Part shown: positions 24,701 to 36,672 of the stretch, piece after piece | How positions within the stretch are numbered: position 1 is the stretch's first letter | Layout of the letters: every line of letters starts with the position of its first letter | DNA from: Stereum hirsutum FP-91666 SS1 | Taxonomy: Eukaryota; Basidiomycota; Agaricomycetes; Russulales; Stereaceae | Assembly (NCBI RefSeq): GCF_000264905.1 | Contig: NW_006763133.1 | Location: forward strand, 1,267,082 to 1,331,081 | Direction: 5' to 3' | DNA length: 64,000 bases | Notes under the pieces: generated by a model | Database searches by the model: none | What the model was told of the DNA's origin: nothing | The model's input: only the letters and a program-made list of their open reading frames with translations | Program-made: the position numbers and the translations under genes

Positions 24701-25168
24701 GGTCCAGACATCGTGCACGCTCACGAGCGCGAGAACCACGGTGGTGCGATGCTCAAGTACCATGCTCATAAACATAGGAGGGGGCCTGGGAGGAAGTTCA
24801 TGAAGGCTGCGAGGGAGGTCCAAAAGATCAATCATAAACTCGCATCATTTGAGCGCGGTTTCATCGTCGAGGACGGATTTGTCGGCAGGGAATGGTACAA
24901 GGTTCGTCTTCCCGTCTCGTTCTACAAATTAATTACCATCATGCTCATTGGGTACTCGATCGCTGTCCCCCCCTTTTATATGTGTTTTGAATTGGCTGTG
25001 GGACAGAATATCGCGATCGCACCTGGCAAATGGCTCGGGTACGGAGCGACACCGCTACCAGCTTTGACCGAGGCGATCACGATCGAGGGGAATGCGACGT
25101 TGGCGACGGCGGAGGCGGACAGATTGCAGCAAGCAGTTGCATTGATTGCAAAGTCTCTGCAAGTTTAA
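21703..25168 (+). CDS. M28 glutamate carboxypeptidase II-like membrane peptidase, copy 2
   Basis: Type II membrane zinc peptidase, intact relative to copy 1; probably removes C-terminal acidic residues from peptides at the vacuole or cell surface, though substrate is unknown. An acidic cytosolic N-terminus precedes the anchor [18 protein letters not shown]. The PA domain spans [13 protein letters not shown] sequence to [17 protein letters not shown]. The M28 core has the zinc ligands in GNHRDAW (His), GAVDPTSG (Asp), ASWDAEEYG (catalytic and ligand Glu pair), YLNLDVS (Asp) and YHYHSIFDS (His). The dimerisation domain carries a basic segment ([13 protein letters not shown]) and a His-rich stretch ([17 protein letters not shown]) that copy 1 lacks. 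Numerous short introns; one contains a TTA microsatellite at 24304. The final exon ends SLQV. Confidence 0.85.
24304..24341. repeat. TTA/TTC microsatellite in an intron
   Basis: About nine TTA units followed by TTC units within an intron of the second M28 gene. The corresponding intron of copy 1 has no such tract, so it expanded after duplication. Confidence 0.9.
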
Positions 25169-25458
25169 GAGGTGTACTCAAACTGTTGTTGTAGTACAAG
25201 TTCTTTGCGTGTCGAATTTAATTACTATCTTGACTTTCATGAGTAGCCTGCTGAGCCGTCCAGGGTCAAGTGAATCGTAGTGATAACTACCCTCCCGTTG
25301 TGTCGTATTCCTTGGGTGAGTAGTATGGAAAGTTGGGCATATCCAAGTCGGTTCAGGCCCTTGTCTGGGTGGCACTGTGGCACCGGCCTGGGAATAGCCG
25401 AAGCACGCGTGCCACTGTACTCAACATAACGTTAGTTTGTCACTGGCATCACCGAACA

Positions 25459-28261
25459 ATGTCAACCTCAACATCATCCAAGCCGCCATCATCCTTCTGG
25501 AAAGGCAAGGCCAAAGCCTCAGAATCCGATTCTGCAAATGAAGACTTCAGCGACCTCAACCCTCCCATAACCTATCGCCACCTCCATTCCCCTCCCATCG
25601 GTGCTCGCGATCCCCTTCGCGTCATCGCGCTCTGCGACAGCGACGCGTTCTATGCTGCATGCGAGCGACGCAGACTTGGAATCGACCCAGAGAAACCGTT
25701 CGTGGTGCGACAGTGGGATGCGCTCATTGCTGTGAATTATCCGGCGCGGAAGTTTGGGATTACGAGAATGGCGAAGGTGGCGGATGCGTTGAAGAAGTGT
25801 CCGGAGTTGGTGGTGGTTCACGTCGCGACATATAAGGAGGGGGATCCTGAGCCTGGGTACTGGGACAAGCCTGATACCCGTACACATAAGGTGAGTGATG
25901 TGTTTGTGTCATGGTTTTATTCGTTGCTTGCTCATATAGGGTGGCCCCGGTCCACCAGGTTCGTTGTTTTATAGGTCTGCTTGCCGGCATGAGAGATTTA
26001 GACGACATCGTCGTGTTTCTCTAGGTCTCACTGGATCATTATCGACGAGAGAGTGCTAAGATTATTACAATATTTAAAGAAGGCCTTCCCGAGGGAGAAA
26101 TAGGTACGCCCGCCACCCGACTGCAAGTGTGCATCGTAGCTAACCCACCTCAAAGAGAAGGCCTCCATTGATGAAGCCTTCATTGACTTCAGCCGGCCTG
26201 TACGGAAGATCCTTCTCGAACGATACCCACACCTTGCTACAGTACCACCCGATGCTCCCGATGGACTTGATACCGTCCTTCCCCCTCCACCACCAATAAC
26301 CTGGGACAGCAAGAGCAATATCATACCCATCTATCCCTCGAAGTCCTCCGAAACTGTGGTAGATGCTCCGGAAACAGATAGAGAGGCTGAATCGCATAAA
26401 GAAGACAAGGACGTGGAACCTGCGCCGACATGGCATGATGTGGCCCTGTCCATAGCGGCCGAGTTGATGGACAAAATACGAGGTGACGTCCGCGAACAGC
26501 TTGGGTATACCACCTCGGCAGTATGTTTGCCTTACTTCATTAAACTACGACCGTGTTAGCGCACTCAGCGAATACTTGTTTCGTAGGGTATAGCTCGAAA
26601 CAAGTTTCTGGCGAAGGTAAGCAGACTCGTTGACTGTCTCAATACCGAACTAACATTACTTTTCATAGTTGACTGCGTCATATAGGAAGTACGACAGCCA
26701 AGTAAGCAGGCATTCCCGGGTCATGGTCGTACATTGACTCATGGGTCGATCAGAGCGTCCTCCGAAATGCCGCAATACCCAACTATCTACAGCCTATGCA
26801 ATTTCAGAAGGTATGGTGGAGTTGAAGTGACATCTAACGGTCGAAAGGAAACTCATGATCTTCGATCAGATTCGTTTTCTAGGCGGAAAGCTTGGGAAAG
26901 CTCTGGCAGACGAGTACGACGTGTCTACTGTGGGCGATCTGTTGTACGTTTCGTTCACATCGCTGCTTCTATCTTAGTGTTCTTACGTTGTGATTGCTCG
27001 ATATAGGACGATCAGCTTAGGTGGGTCTATCGCTCTCGTTGTGGATCCAGGCTGACCAACATCGCGTCCAGAGGAGATGCAGCGCAAGTTCGGCGAGGAG
27101 TCGATATGGGTCTATGAGATTCTGCGGTGAGTTCTGTTGAGGATTGCGGATCTATTGTTCACTGACACGGCCACAGAGGAATCGATAGATCTGAGGGTAA
27201 CTCTCGTTCTTCTCACTATCGATTTTATGTGATTTTGATCCTGATTTGTGTTCAGTCAAAGAGAAGCCATCCATGGCAAAGTCGATGATGGCGTCGAAGA
27301 ACCTACCACGCCCGATCACTACCGTCGCCGAAGGACCTCACTGGCTCCGTGTTCTTGCGGCAGAACTCGCGTTGCGACTGAACGAAGCACGAATGGAGCA
27401 CGACGTGTGGCCGAAGACTATAGTCGTGCATATACGAAGTGGTCAGGCCACTATGTCTCACCTACAACTTGCTCGCTCATTGCTTCTTGTTCATTTTTTA
27501 TAGGGTGGGAGCCCTCACGATCGCGGCAAACTGCCTTCGCTTTCACCAAGAACCTCACCGTTGACGTTGTCGTGGCCGCGGGAACTAAACTCTGGAAAGA
27601 GCTCGTCGGATCACCGAACGGTAAACCGGACGTGCCCATCAATGTTCGTCATATCGCGATGGGCTTCACAGGAGTCGAGGCGGTAGAGCATGGACAGAAG
27701 GGCATTGAGGCGTTTCTTCATGCTCGGCCGCCTGGGAGTGCTGGTGAAGGCAGCAAGGATGAGGTCAAGTCGAAGCCATCGTCATCTTCGGCAGCAACGG
27801 TACTCAAGCGGAAACGATCGTCGTCGCCGGGTCCATCTGGTTCGAGTTCCAAGTTGAAGACTAGCGAAGACGATGCCCCGTCAAATGCTACAGACGATAT
27901 CAACGTTCCACAGGACAACTCAAGTGAATCGCCTTCGACACATTCCTTCATGTGCGATCGATGTCGGAAACGTATCTCTCTGGAGGGCGACGCCGACGAT
28001 ATGTCCTATACTCCCTCGGAACGCGAAGAAAAACTGGCTAGGCTGCGCTCCGAACACGACGACTACCACGTCGCACTCGAACTCTCTAGAGCTAGCGGAC
28101 CGAGTCTTACCATCTCGTCGAACCTCAGGCCTAATTTACAGAGTAAGGATCATAGCGCAAAGCAGCCCAAGAAGAAGACGAAGACAGCGAAGAAAAGTGA
28201 GGGCGGGAAGAAGGGTGTCGCTGAGGAGGGGATTGCGAAGTTCTTCGTGAAGAAGGGCTGA
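25459..28261 (+). CDS. RAD30: DNA polymerase eta (Y-family)
   Basis: Translesion polymerase that copies past UV photoproducts, acting in the nucleus at PCNA. The first exon starts MSTSTSSKPPSSFWKGK and reaches the first catalytic motif ALCDSDAFYAACE and the eta-type LIAVNYPARKFGITR. The second catalytic motif EKASIDEAFIDFS follows a short exon. Several very small exons encode GIARNKFLAK, LTASYRKYDSQ and the thumb (LRNAAIPNYLQPMQFQK, FLGGKLGKAL). The little-finger domain includes HIRRWEPSRSRQTAF spanning an intron. Near the C-terminus a UBZ-type zinc finger is visible (FMCDRCRKRI then EHDDYHVALEL, ligands C-C-H-H), and the protein ends with a lysine-rich tail and a PCNA-interacting motif GIAKFFVKKG. 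Domain order matches Rad30/Pol eta, which rules out Pol kappa or Rev1. Confidence 0.9.
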
Positions 28262-29428
28262 GTTTTTGTTGTATGAGTGGATGGGTGGTTGTAGAGCAGG
28301 ATTTACATGCGGCTAATTTATGGTTGTAGATTTGTTTTGTATCAGTAGGCGGTGATCTTATCCTACAAACATTCCGATGATCAAGCTTTTTTGGTCAACG
28401 AAGAGTCCCTTGCTCGGGTCTTGTTTGCCTGCATCCCTCCTTGTTCATCCTGATAATTCTGTTCCACATGCCAGAGACAGATGATTTGCATCCGTATACC
28501 CTAACGTTACTCGGCGCCCATCGTCCAAACGGAAGGAGATATGATGCCTAAGTTTGAGCTGTAGTTAAAGTGAAATGGCAAGCACAACTGTGCCACGGCT
28601 GTATAGCCCCAGGTACATTTTCACTCCGCCACATTTTTTACAGCTCAGCGTACGAGTAGCACAACTCGAATGCTTGTGGAACATGATGCATGCGTCACGG
28701 TATTGTGCGGTCTGTGAACGCCTTGCTATTCGGGACCACACCACGTTTTCGGCGTGGAGAGGGCGTGTGGCGATGACGAGCTGTATATGGACCGAAGCCC
28801 CTATAACAGAACCCTGATGCGGTTTGCGGCGAACCGGATCCTTGTCGGATTCAAAGCGATGGCTGTCGTACAGACATCTGTGCCGTTTCACAGGATTCTA
28901 CAGCCTGCGCCACCGGAAGAGGAAGATGAAGCCCGAGAAGGATGAGAATACGATGCTTGGTCGATGTCTCTTGATTGTTAGGTCATCGATGGAGCCAGTG
29001 CGTGTTCAGGATGTGCTCCGCGAGCATCATATATCAGTGCAATTTCCGCTGTGTGGGTTGTGGGGAATCACGAGGAGGTGATTGGGAGATAGCGACGAAT
29101 ACATGGTGTGGTAAACTTGAATAAATTGCCCAGAAAAACCACGCGAGCCTGTAATACGAATAGGACCCGAAAAAAAGTCTTTGACGGGCTGCGGTTGATG
29201 TTGTGGCTCTGGAGGGACGTCGGGAGCGAGTGGGAGCTGTGCGGGGATGGATGGCTTGGGTGATCGATTTGATTGCGGGCCGGCATGTCGCGTGGTAGGC
29301 AGAATCCGCCAAGTGGTTGCTCTGTCGTCAGAGAACGCCTGCTGCTTCCCAAACCACTCTTCATCACCTTTCTTCTTCTCCACCACCTTCACTTTCATCC
29401 TTTATATTCACAAAAATTATCAACGGAA
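28262..29428. other. intergenic with an unassigned open frame
   Basis: About 1.2 kb. A short plus-strand frame ends near 28945 with a plausible-looking acidic C-terminus (FHRILQPAPPEEEDEAREG), and an antisense frame covers 28565-28891. Neither is recognisable and no splice-supported model could be built. The right part is the promoter of the YTH gene. Confidence 0.3.
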
Positions 29429-32420
29429 ATGTCGGCGCCCCCTCATCCCATCTCTCCACCGCCTGGTGCGACGTCCGCTTCGTCGGGCGTGAGGCGCCAC
29501 CATACCATCACAGCGACCTCTCGGGCGCGTGCAGGAGGCAGAAGCACTATCTCGGAGGAACCTCAGGACGACGAGGGGTGGAACAACGATGAGGTCGTCG
29601 ACCAGGACTGGGTTGGAGCCGTCGGTGTCGTTGGAGAACTCAAGGGATCCTCTCTCCATCGGCAAAGCTCACTCCCGACACGATACAATCCGAGTCGAGG
29701 TTCGCATTTTCTATATAACCAATTCCTCCCGACCGGGCACGTTTTATGTTTTATGTCTTTTCCCCTGTCCCTCTTTCTTCCTCCCCATCATGACGGCCGT
29801 CTCCCCCTGGTCATTCTCCTCCGCTGACTACTTCTCCTACAAAGCGTATGGCCAGGCCACCCGTCAGTCGGGCACTTTGACGCCCCGCACCTTGAACAGC
29901 CTTTCGGCCATCGCTGGCCAGGAGGGCGAGGAGGACGACTGGGAAAGAGATCTTAGAGGTTTGAGAAGTGAGGAAGAGGTATGTTTATTCATCCCTTTCA
30001 CCTGCACGAAACCATCTACTGAAATCTTCAAGGCTGCTTATCAGTCCGTCGATCCCGCACAACACCAGGGCATCGACAGCAACTCCCAGACATCCTCCGG
30101 CCCGTCACCCATGTCTCCGCACTTTTCTGCCATACCTTCACCCCCACCCGCAGCTTCGGCTGGCGTACGAAGGCACCAGAGCTTAACCTATGGTGCGGCC
30201 ACCGGTGGTCCCAGGAAGATGGCAACGTCTGGCCTGAGGCGTGCAGGCACCCTCCAGACCTCCATCAGAGCACCTGGCGAACATCCTCAGAGCCCGAGCC
30301 CGACCAACGCGGAGGAGGAGGTTTACGTCGAGGGCTCCGTGGAGGATGAGCCCTCGTATTTTGCGGCTAACACGCAAGGTCAGTACGCGACTAGCCCTAT
30401 TGGCGGCCGCTCACCTTGGAGTACTCCAGGGACAGAATGGCGTGCTCCCGGCACTTCGAGCTTGGCCAATAGCACCAACAGCAACGCTGCTATCGATGAC
30501 GTCCAGCGAGCCCTTTCATCCCTAGACATCAACAACCAAAACCAGCAAGCTTATCCCTCCAATGCATTCCCTGGTGGCCAGTCTACGCACCCTCCGCGCT
30601 TCAATCCCAACCAGCCACCTCCTCAGCAAATGCCCGGGATGCGCCCATCGAACGGGTACGACCATAATGGCGCCTCTCGGGGTCCCGATGGCCGCAAGCT
30701 CCAGCTCGTCACTGATCTCAATGCCGGTAACAACGTCGCGCAAGGTGGTTCCTCCGGTCCAGCTAGTGCTTCCGCCTACGTTCCACCCATTGGCCACGGA
30801 GTCCCACCGCAGAACAACGTGCAGCAATCTCGAGGCCCCAATGACCGTGACGACCGGGCATTCACCGCTTCCGGCGCGTGGGATCAGAAGGAGCGGGTCC
30901 TGCAGGGCCGAACGTCCAACCCGAACCTGTATGCCTACCAACAACAACAGCAGAACAAGAATGTCCCGAATGTACCGCCCATTCCAAGCCAGTATGTCAA
31001 TCAGGGTATGGGTATGAACTCAAGAGCGGGCCTCATGAGTCCCGGGCAGGGCCAAGGTGCTCTACCAGGCGCGCAGGCTCCTGGGTTGATTACATCTCCT
31101 ATTGACGTACCCACTCTCATTGCTACGAAAGGGTATAACCCTACTAACTTTGATATTCGCCCCGTCAATGTGAGTCATCACGAGTCCTTTCGCTCTTTAT
31201 TCCTTCGTCACTGCTGACTACTCGTGTCCGCGCTAAACTTTGTTCTCTCCCTCCCTGCAGGCTCGCTATTTCGTTATCAAGTCTTACACCGAAGATGACG
31301 TCCACAAATCTCTCAAGTATGAGATTTGGAGCTCGACGGATCCTGGAAACAAGAGGCTCGACAAGGCGTTCAAGGAGACGGCCGCGAGAGGCCCCATCTA
31401 TCTCTTCTTCAGTGTGAACGCGAGGTCGGTGTCTTTCTTGGCCTTCGACATCTCGTGTATTTTACTGAGACCCACGGGGTTCGGATTAGCGGTCACTTTT
31501 GCGGCATGGCCGAAATGCTGACGCCGGTACGTTGGCGCAACTTAAATCCCGTTCCACGTTCACCTTAATATGTGATGTGACTCATATCTCTCTCGGTTTC
31601 TTTTTCTCACTTCTACAGGTCGATTACACTCGGAGCAGTACCGTGTGGGCATCCGATAAGTGGAAGGGTGTCTTCAAAGTGCGATGGATCTTTGTCCGCG
31701 ACATTCCAAACGCCAATCTGCGCCACATCAGGCTCAAGTCAGTCTTACCTCTTTCGCGCTCATACGCTCCTCATCTCTGTTATCGACGACCGTCATAACC
31801 TCGTCATCCTCGGAGTGAGGGAGTTGTTAATCGCTCATCATACCTTGTTTAGTAACACGCAAGAGAGGAAGCCTGTGACCAACTCACGCGATACCCAAGA
31901 ACTCATGGCAGACGCCGGCCAGGAGATGCTGCGTATCTTCCATTCCCATCCCGCCCGGACGTCTCTTCTCCAAGATTTCGCCTTCTATGAGGTCGATATT
32001 CCTTTTTTTATCACGCTTTTCGTCCGTTAACGCTTCCGATATTCCTCTTTTTTTTCTTTCTTCCTCTCTGCCGTATAGCTCCAATCCATGCAGAAGCTTC
32101 AACAGCCTCAGCAACAGACCCCCGGTTCCCCTCCGATGTCGCATCCAAGCTCGCCTTCCCCACCCCAGCAAAATGCCTACGCCATGAACAACCCGGGCGC
32201 GCTCGTCGGTGGCTACGGTCAGCAGCCCATGCCGGGGATGCAGCAGATGGCGCCGATGATGCAGATGGGGATGGGTTCAGCGTTCGTGAACCCTCACGCG
32301 ATGCAGAGCGTGATGAGAAACCCGAGTCCGGTGCCTATGGGTGGGCCGGGCATGGGCCTTGGTATGTCGGGACAGCCTGGGTACGCAAACATGGGTGGTG
32401 TACCTGGATTCAACGCGTAA
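29429..32420 (+). CDS. YTH-domain m6A RNA-binding protein
   Basis: Reader of N6-methyladenosine in mRNA, of the cytoplasmic YTHDF/Pho92 type; in yeast this group controls decay of phosphate and meiotic transcripts. Eight exons (29429-29699, 29845-29978, 30033-31169, 31261-31424, 31490-31526, 31619-31737, 31853-31991, 32079-32420) sum to 780 residues. The first 540 residues are disordered and Pro/Gln/Asn/Ser-rich. The YTH domain begins [18 protein letters not shown]. The aromatic cage is complete: Trp in [15 protein letters not shown], and two Trp in [13 protein letters not shown]. Other signatures are [15 protein letters not shown] (built across an intron), WIFVRDIPN and [14 protein letters not shown]. 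The C-terminal tail is Met/Gly/Pro/Gln-rich ([13 protein letters not shown]). Placement outside the YTHDC group rests on the domain being near the C-terminus. Confidence 0.9.
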
Positions 32421-33798
32421 GGTGTCGTGGTGCATAAGGTGACAGAGTTAACTGGTATGATGCGGTAGGGAGTGATGATGTATTGAGCGGGTGGGGTCGA
32501 AGAGTGTGACGCAGAGTGTTGCCCGTTCCTAGGGTGTGGAGTGGACGGTTTCGTGCCTTTTCGTTTCAGACTGCCTCGGACTCGGACCTCCTGCTTTGGA
32601 CACAGGAAGAGTACGAGGAAAACGGACGTGGAATGCTGTAATCTCTTGTGTAATTGTCTTTGCAGGACGATGCATCCGTTCATCAACACTGTGTCCTTCT
32701 TCCCTCTCTTCTCTCACAATTTGCCTTGGATATAGAGTCGTCTATCTGCCCCCCTTCCCTCTCCCCGCTTCGTCTCTTTTCTTTGCCGCTTCGTCCTGTT
32801 ATGAAATGCTCCTCGCGTCTAATGAACGAATGAATGAATCATGTACAACATCACTATGCACCTCCCTTTTCGCTTCGTCTCCTCTCCTATATATTTTCAG
32901 TCTCGTCCTGCCCCTCAATGCGCTACCGAACGTCTGTTCTCTTCTCTCCCTTTCTTCCAGAGTTTAATGCGTTGGGCTTCATGTTTGTTGTGTGTTACTT
33001 ACGTGCTACAGCCGCTACTAGTACCGGTACAGTATTGCCTCCCTTCCACGTCAGTTGCTGTCCCTTCCGTTCCTCCATTGAAGCTCTGGATCTGCGTCCA
33101 CTACCCTCTCGCCGGTCTTCTTCTCTGCTGCCTATCTATTCATTCGCTTCTGCCTTTTTCATTTAACTGTTTGGTTTTTTTCGATCTTCGTTGGTTTACG
33201 TATATAGTAGCGTTACTAGTGCTCGCTCGTTGCTCGCTACATACCGAAGTGTCATAGCTCCCGGCTCTCAGACCTCAGATCTCAGACGGACAAGGAACAT
33301 CACATCACTTCGAACGGACTTGGACGGTAGGAGCAGGACTCGCATTGCTCGGACTTCCGACCAGACCCACCGATTCGAATGCCTGTTACACCATTCCTCA
33401 TCCTGTTCACTTCGTTCATCTGAATCTCCGTTACTTTAGCTGCTGTAGTGTACGAATGTGGGCCCCTGACCTTCTCTTATTTGCTCGTGTTTCGACCCGT
33501 TCAAGTTGGCTTTTGCGGTTTTCTTGGTAATTGCTTGGTCTAATGTACAATATGTGCTCTGCTTCGTTCGGATATCGGTCTACGGATGTAGTTACAGTGC
33601 TTGCTGCCTGGTGAACGTGAAACGAATAGTAGTACCAAGAGAAGATGTTGCTTGTTTGTGGGGTGTAATACTACGAATGTGTCTATAAAGAATATAGCTC
33701 TGGTTTCATGCGAACTTCGTCGCGGGCCTGGAACAGTTTTATCGGTTCAGTATCTGAGCATGCATATCGTACGATCATGATCTCACTCACTGTGTAGC
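32421..33798. other. long pyrimidine-rich intergenic region
   Basis: About 1.4 kb between the convergent YTH and F-box genes, strongly CT-biased on the plus strand from about 32690 to 33200. Overlapping plus-strand frames are rich in Ser, Leu and Phe as expected of pyrimidine-rich noncoding DNA. It may be an unusually long 3' UTR of the YTH gene. Confidence 0.4.
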
Positions 33799-35437
33799 TC
33801 AAAAGTTGACATCGAGGGTTAAACCTTGTTCACGACACTGAAGGAGTATCGCCCGAGAGTCCTCGTCGACATCCAGTTTTGCACCCTCCCAGGAAATACT
33901 GATTTTTTTCCACCTCGCTACCGGAGGCTGAGTTGCAGCCATCTCCTCATCCGACCACCAACGAGAGGTTATCATACTGCTCAACCCCCAAACTGAAACA
34001 TGATCTGTGTCGTCCGTCCCGTCATATAGATGAAGCTCCTCTAAGCGAGGACAAACCGGTGGAGGACCTTGAGGGCCACGATATCGAACGACGTGGAAGA
34101 AACCATCGTTGGCGGTCCAGCAAAGGTCTGCGGAAAGGATCCGGAGTGCGGGTAGTGTCTGAAGCACGAGGGCAACATCACCCCCGTCGTTGAACAGCAC
34201 CGAGTCGAGACGTAGGGTGGTCAAGGTCGCTCCTGAGCGAGAGTAGAGGTATTGAGTAAGGAGTGGGTTCTCGAAGGGCTCCGTCTCATTGGAGAAGGTG
34301 AGGTCAAGCTCTGCAAGGGCCGGCATGTCGATCGGTTGGAATAATGGCGCTGCTCTACGCTCGTCGTTGCCACCGTAGTCTATGGCCACGGAGAAGGATG
34401 TAAGGTGTGGTAAGGTGCTAATGGGAAGGTGCACTGCGTCCTGTGGATCGTAGGCGGGTATGGTACCAAGGCTGCAACGTTCTAACGAATAGCATTGACA
34501 CAGCATGAGTCGAACCTCGATTGGCGAATTGGATATATTGGAGCAATCTAGTTCCTTGAGTTGTGACCATGGAAAAGCAACCATGCTTAGCAGAGACTTG
34601 TCTTTGCAGCTCAACGTCACCTTTCGCAGTCGAGGAGAACGGCTAAAATCGACTACAAATTTCAGTTCCGATGGGTCCCAATAGCTGGTATCGATTTTGA
34701 CCGTCTCTAGTCTGGGGAAAGAACGAGGGGTAGGCGTGTTTTTGTGGAACGGGTATAGAGCCGACCGCGGGAAACATAGGGAAAGGTCGGAAAGCCGATC
34801 CGTACAGGTCAAAAGAGGTTGCAGGAGAAGGCGGATTCCCCGAATACCTCGGGTCTTCGACGTCAACGAGACGTTGAGGGAGTGTGGATGCGATCGTGAC
34901 AAGAAACTTTCCATGATTGTCAAGGCATCGTCTGTGTCTATTTTGGGCAAAAGGCAAAGATCCGGATGGGTCCAAAGACGAGGAGTATTGAACGCGATCC
35001 TGCGCCATTGTGCACAGATGCTGCACAAAAAGAGTGGGTTGCGGCGCTGGTCCGACAAATACGAAAAGAGCCAGAATGTGAAAATCTCGGAGAAAATCTC
35101 GGATGGAAGTCTTCGAATAGGAGATAATATTGTGCGCCACGTCTTCGTCTTTTCGAGTACCGCTTGCTCTTGCGCCGCGAGCAGAGTTTTTGCACGCCGG
35201 ATTTGAGCGAGCTCTGCCTCACCGTCCATAAGCAGCGTTTGAACGTACTGAACTTCCGCTGCGGAAGGCGCGGTGTTTCCTGCCAAAAGTAAAGCCATTC
35301 GCGCGTGTGAATCTGACAAGAGCTGGCAGACAGTTCAGAAGGAGGATATGAACAGGGTGACCTTTCGAGCGACGAAGTTTGAAACTGAAGCATACCTGAG
35401 CAGATTCAAGTTGAGTTTTATCGTTTTCTTCCGTCAT
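33799..35437 (-). CDS. F-box protein with leucine-rich C-terminal region
   Basis: Probable substrate adaptor of an SCF ubiquitin ligase, from the expanded F-box family of Agaricomycetes. A 14-codon first exon (35437-35396, MTEENDKTQLESAQ) joins across a 73-nt intron to a large exon (35322-33799), 521 residues in all. The N-terminal part is a coiled coil (AELAQIRRAKTLLAAQEQAV). The F-box is at SPIRRLPSEIFSEIFTFW with the conserved following CSICAQWRRIAFNTPRLWTH. Downstream repeats of LxxLxL type run to the end, closing with SRWWSDEE and an ARWKKISIS block that is conserved in the paralogue at 36673-38145. No substrate can be inferred. Confidence 0.82.
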
Positions 35438-36672
35438 TCGGAGGTTGTTTCGGTGAAAATAAATCCGGAAAGCGAATTTCTGGGTGCACGAGTATCAGAC
35501 TATCAATCCGCTACTAGGGAAGTCATAGGCGGTCTACCTTACGCGTATATTGCGGGAGGTGGCCGTTTGGAAGCTTGAGGAGCCTTCGTTTTTTGTCGCG
35601 TCTTTTGGTCGTGGGAGATTTCCCACCATTGCCACAGTGGCACCAATCTGTGCCTCGGGTGTCAGACACCGTGCGGACTTGTGGGAGGATTCGCAGAAGT
35701 TGAGGTTCATGGTTCTTAGACCGGAGCTCGCGGGCGTGCTAGGGAGGCTTTGCAGTAATGTGTTACGAGTGTTCGAGAGGACTCCCCTTTTTGTACCGCC
35801 AAGAGCGTTGATAGAGGAGATCGAGTCGGAGTAGCAGTAACCTTGTCTTTGAGAATTTTTCCCCAGGTTCTGGATCCCGTGAGAGGCCTGATATCTCTCG
35901 TAGATATTTATGTATCAGGGCATATTGTAGGTATCACAGCGGTAAAGGTTCCCTGGTGGATTCCGTAAGTAGTGTAACGGTACTTATGTTGCTACGGATA
36001 GGGGTATTGGTCCTCATGGGCCCGTTTTGTACCCTGAATATAACTTCCTTCCTTCCTTCCTACCTTTTGTCAAACATATTCATGGCCAGACTCGTCACCA
36101 TTATCTGTAGCGGGTACTTCTGAACCGTTTACTACATAAAAGCTTTTATACCTGACTCCACTTCAAGGGGGGACAGCAAAAGGGGCGATTCACAAAGCAC
36201 CACACACAATGAATAGCGCGGTCTTTGCAGGAGTACTTATGCCCTCAAAGGTCACATTTGTTAGACTGACTTCAATATACGCCGACAATACGAATGACAT
36301 CAAAAGCTATAACCTCCTCTTCTGTTGGAGCTACAGCTTCGCAAATTTGCGCGAACAGTCGAAAAACGCAATCACGACACACAACCCCATAGGGGTCTTC
36401 TCTGGCATGAACTGCTCATAGCTAGTCGCCGCCCTCTGGAAATTCAGAAATCGTATATGATCTCAGACATTAGGACTATGGCGCAAGTAACAGAGCACTT
36501 ACAGAAACTTGCAATTTCTTTGCTATGTGCAAACGACTGAGAAAACGTGATCGTTATTGAGCATTGAAAGATCGAGCACTACGAATCCACGATTGCATAC
36601 TCCTCCAATCCTGACACAGTTCAAAATCAGGACATGTACACGTCAAGAATAACCGAGTCGCTCACCAAAGCT
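35438..36672. other. intergenic between F-box genes
   Basis: About 1.2 kb. A plus-strand frame at 35550-35834 ends in an ordinary-looking stretch (ALIEEIESE) but has no recognisable domain or supported splice partner. A short CCTT tract lies near 36047. The F-box genes are both on the minus strand, so this contains the promoter of the first and the 3' flank of the second. Confidence 0.3.
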
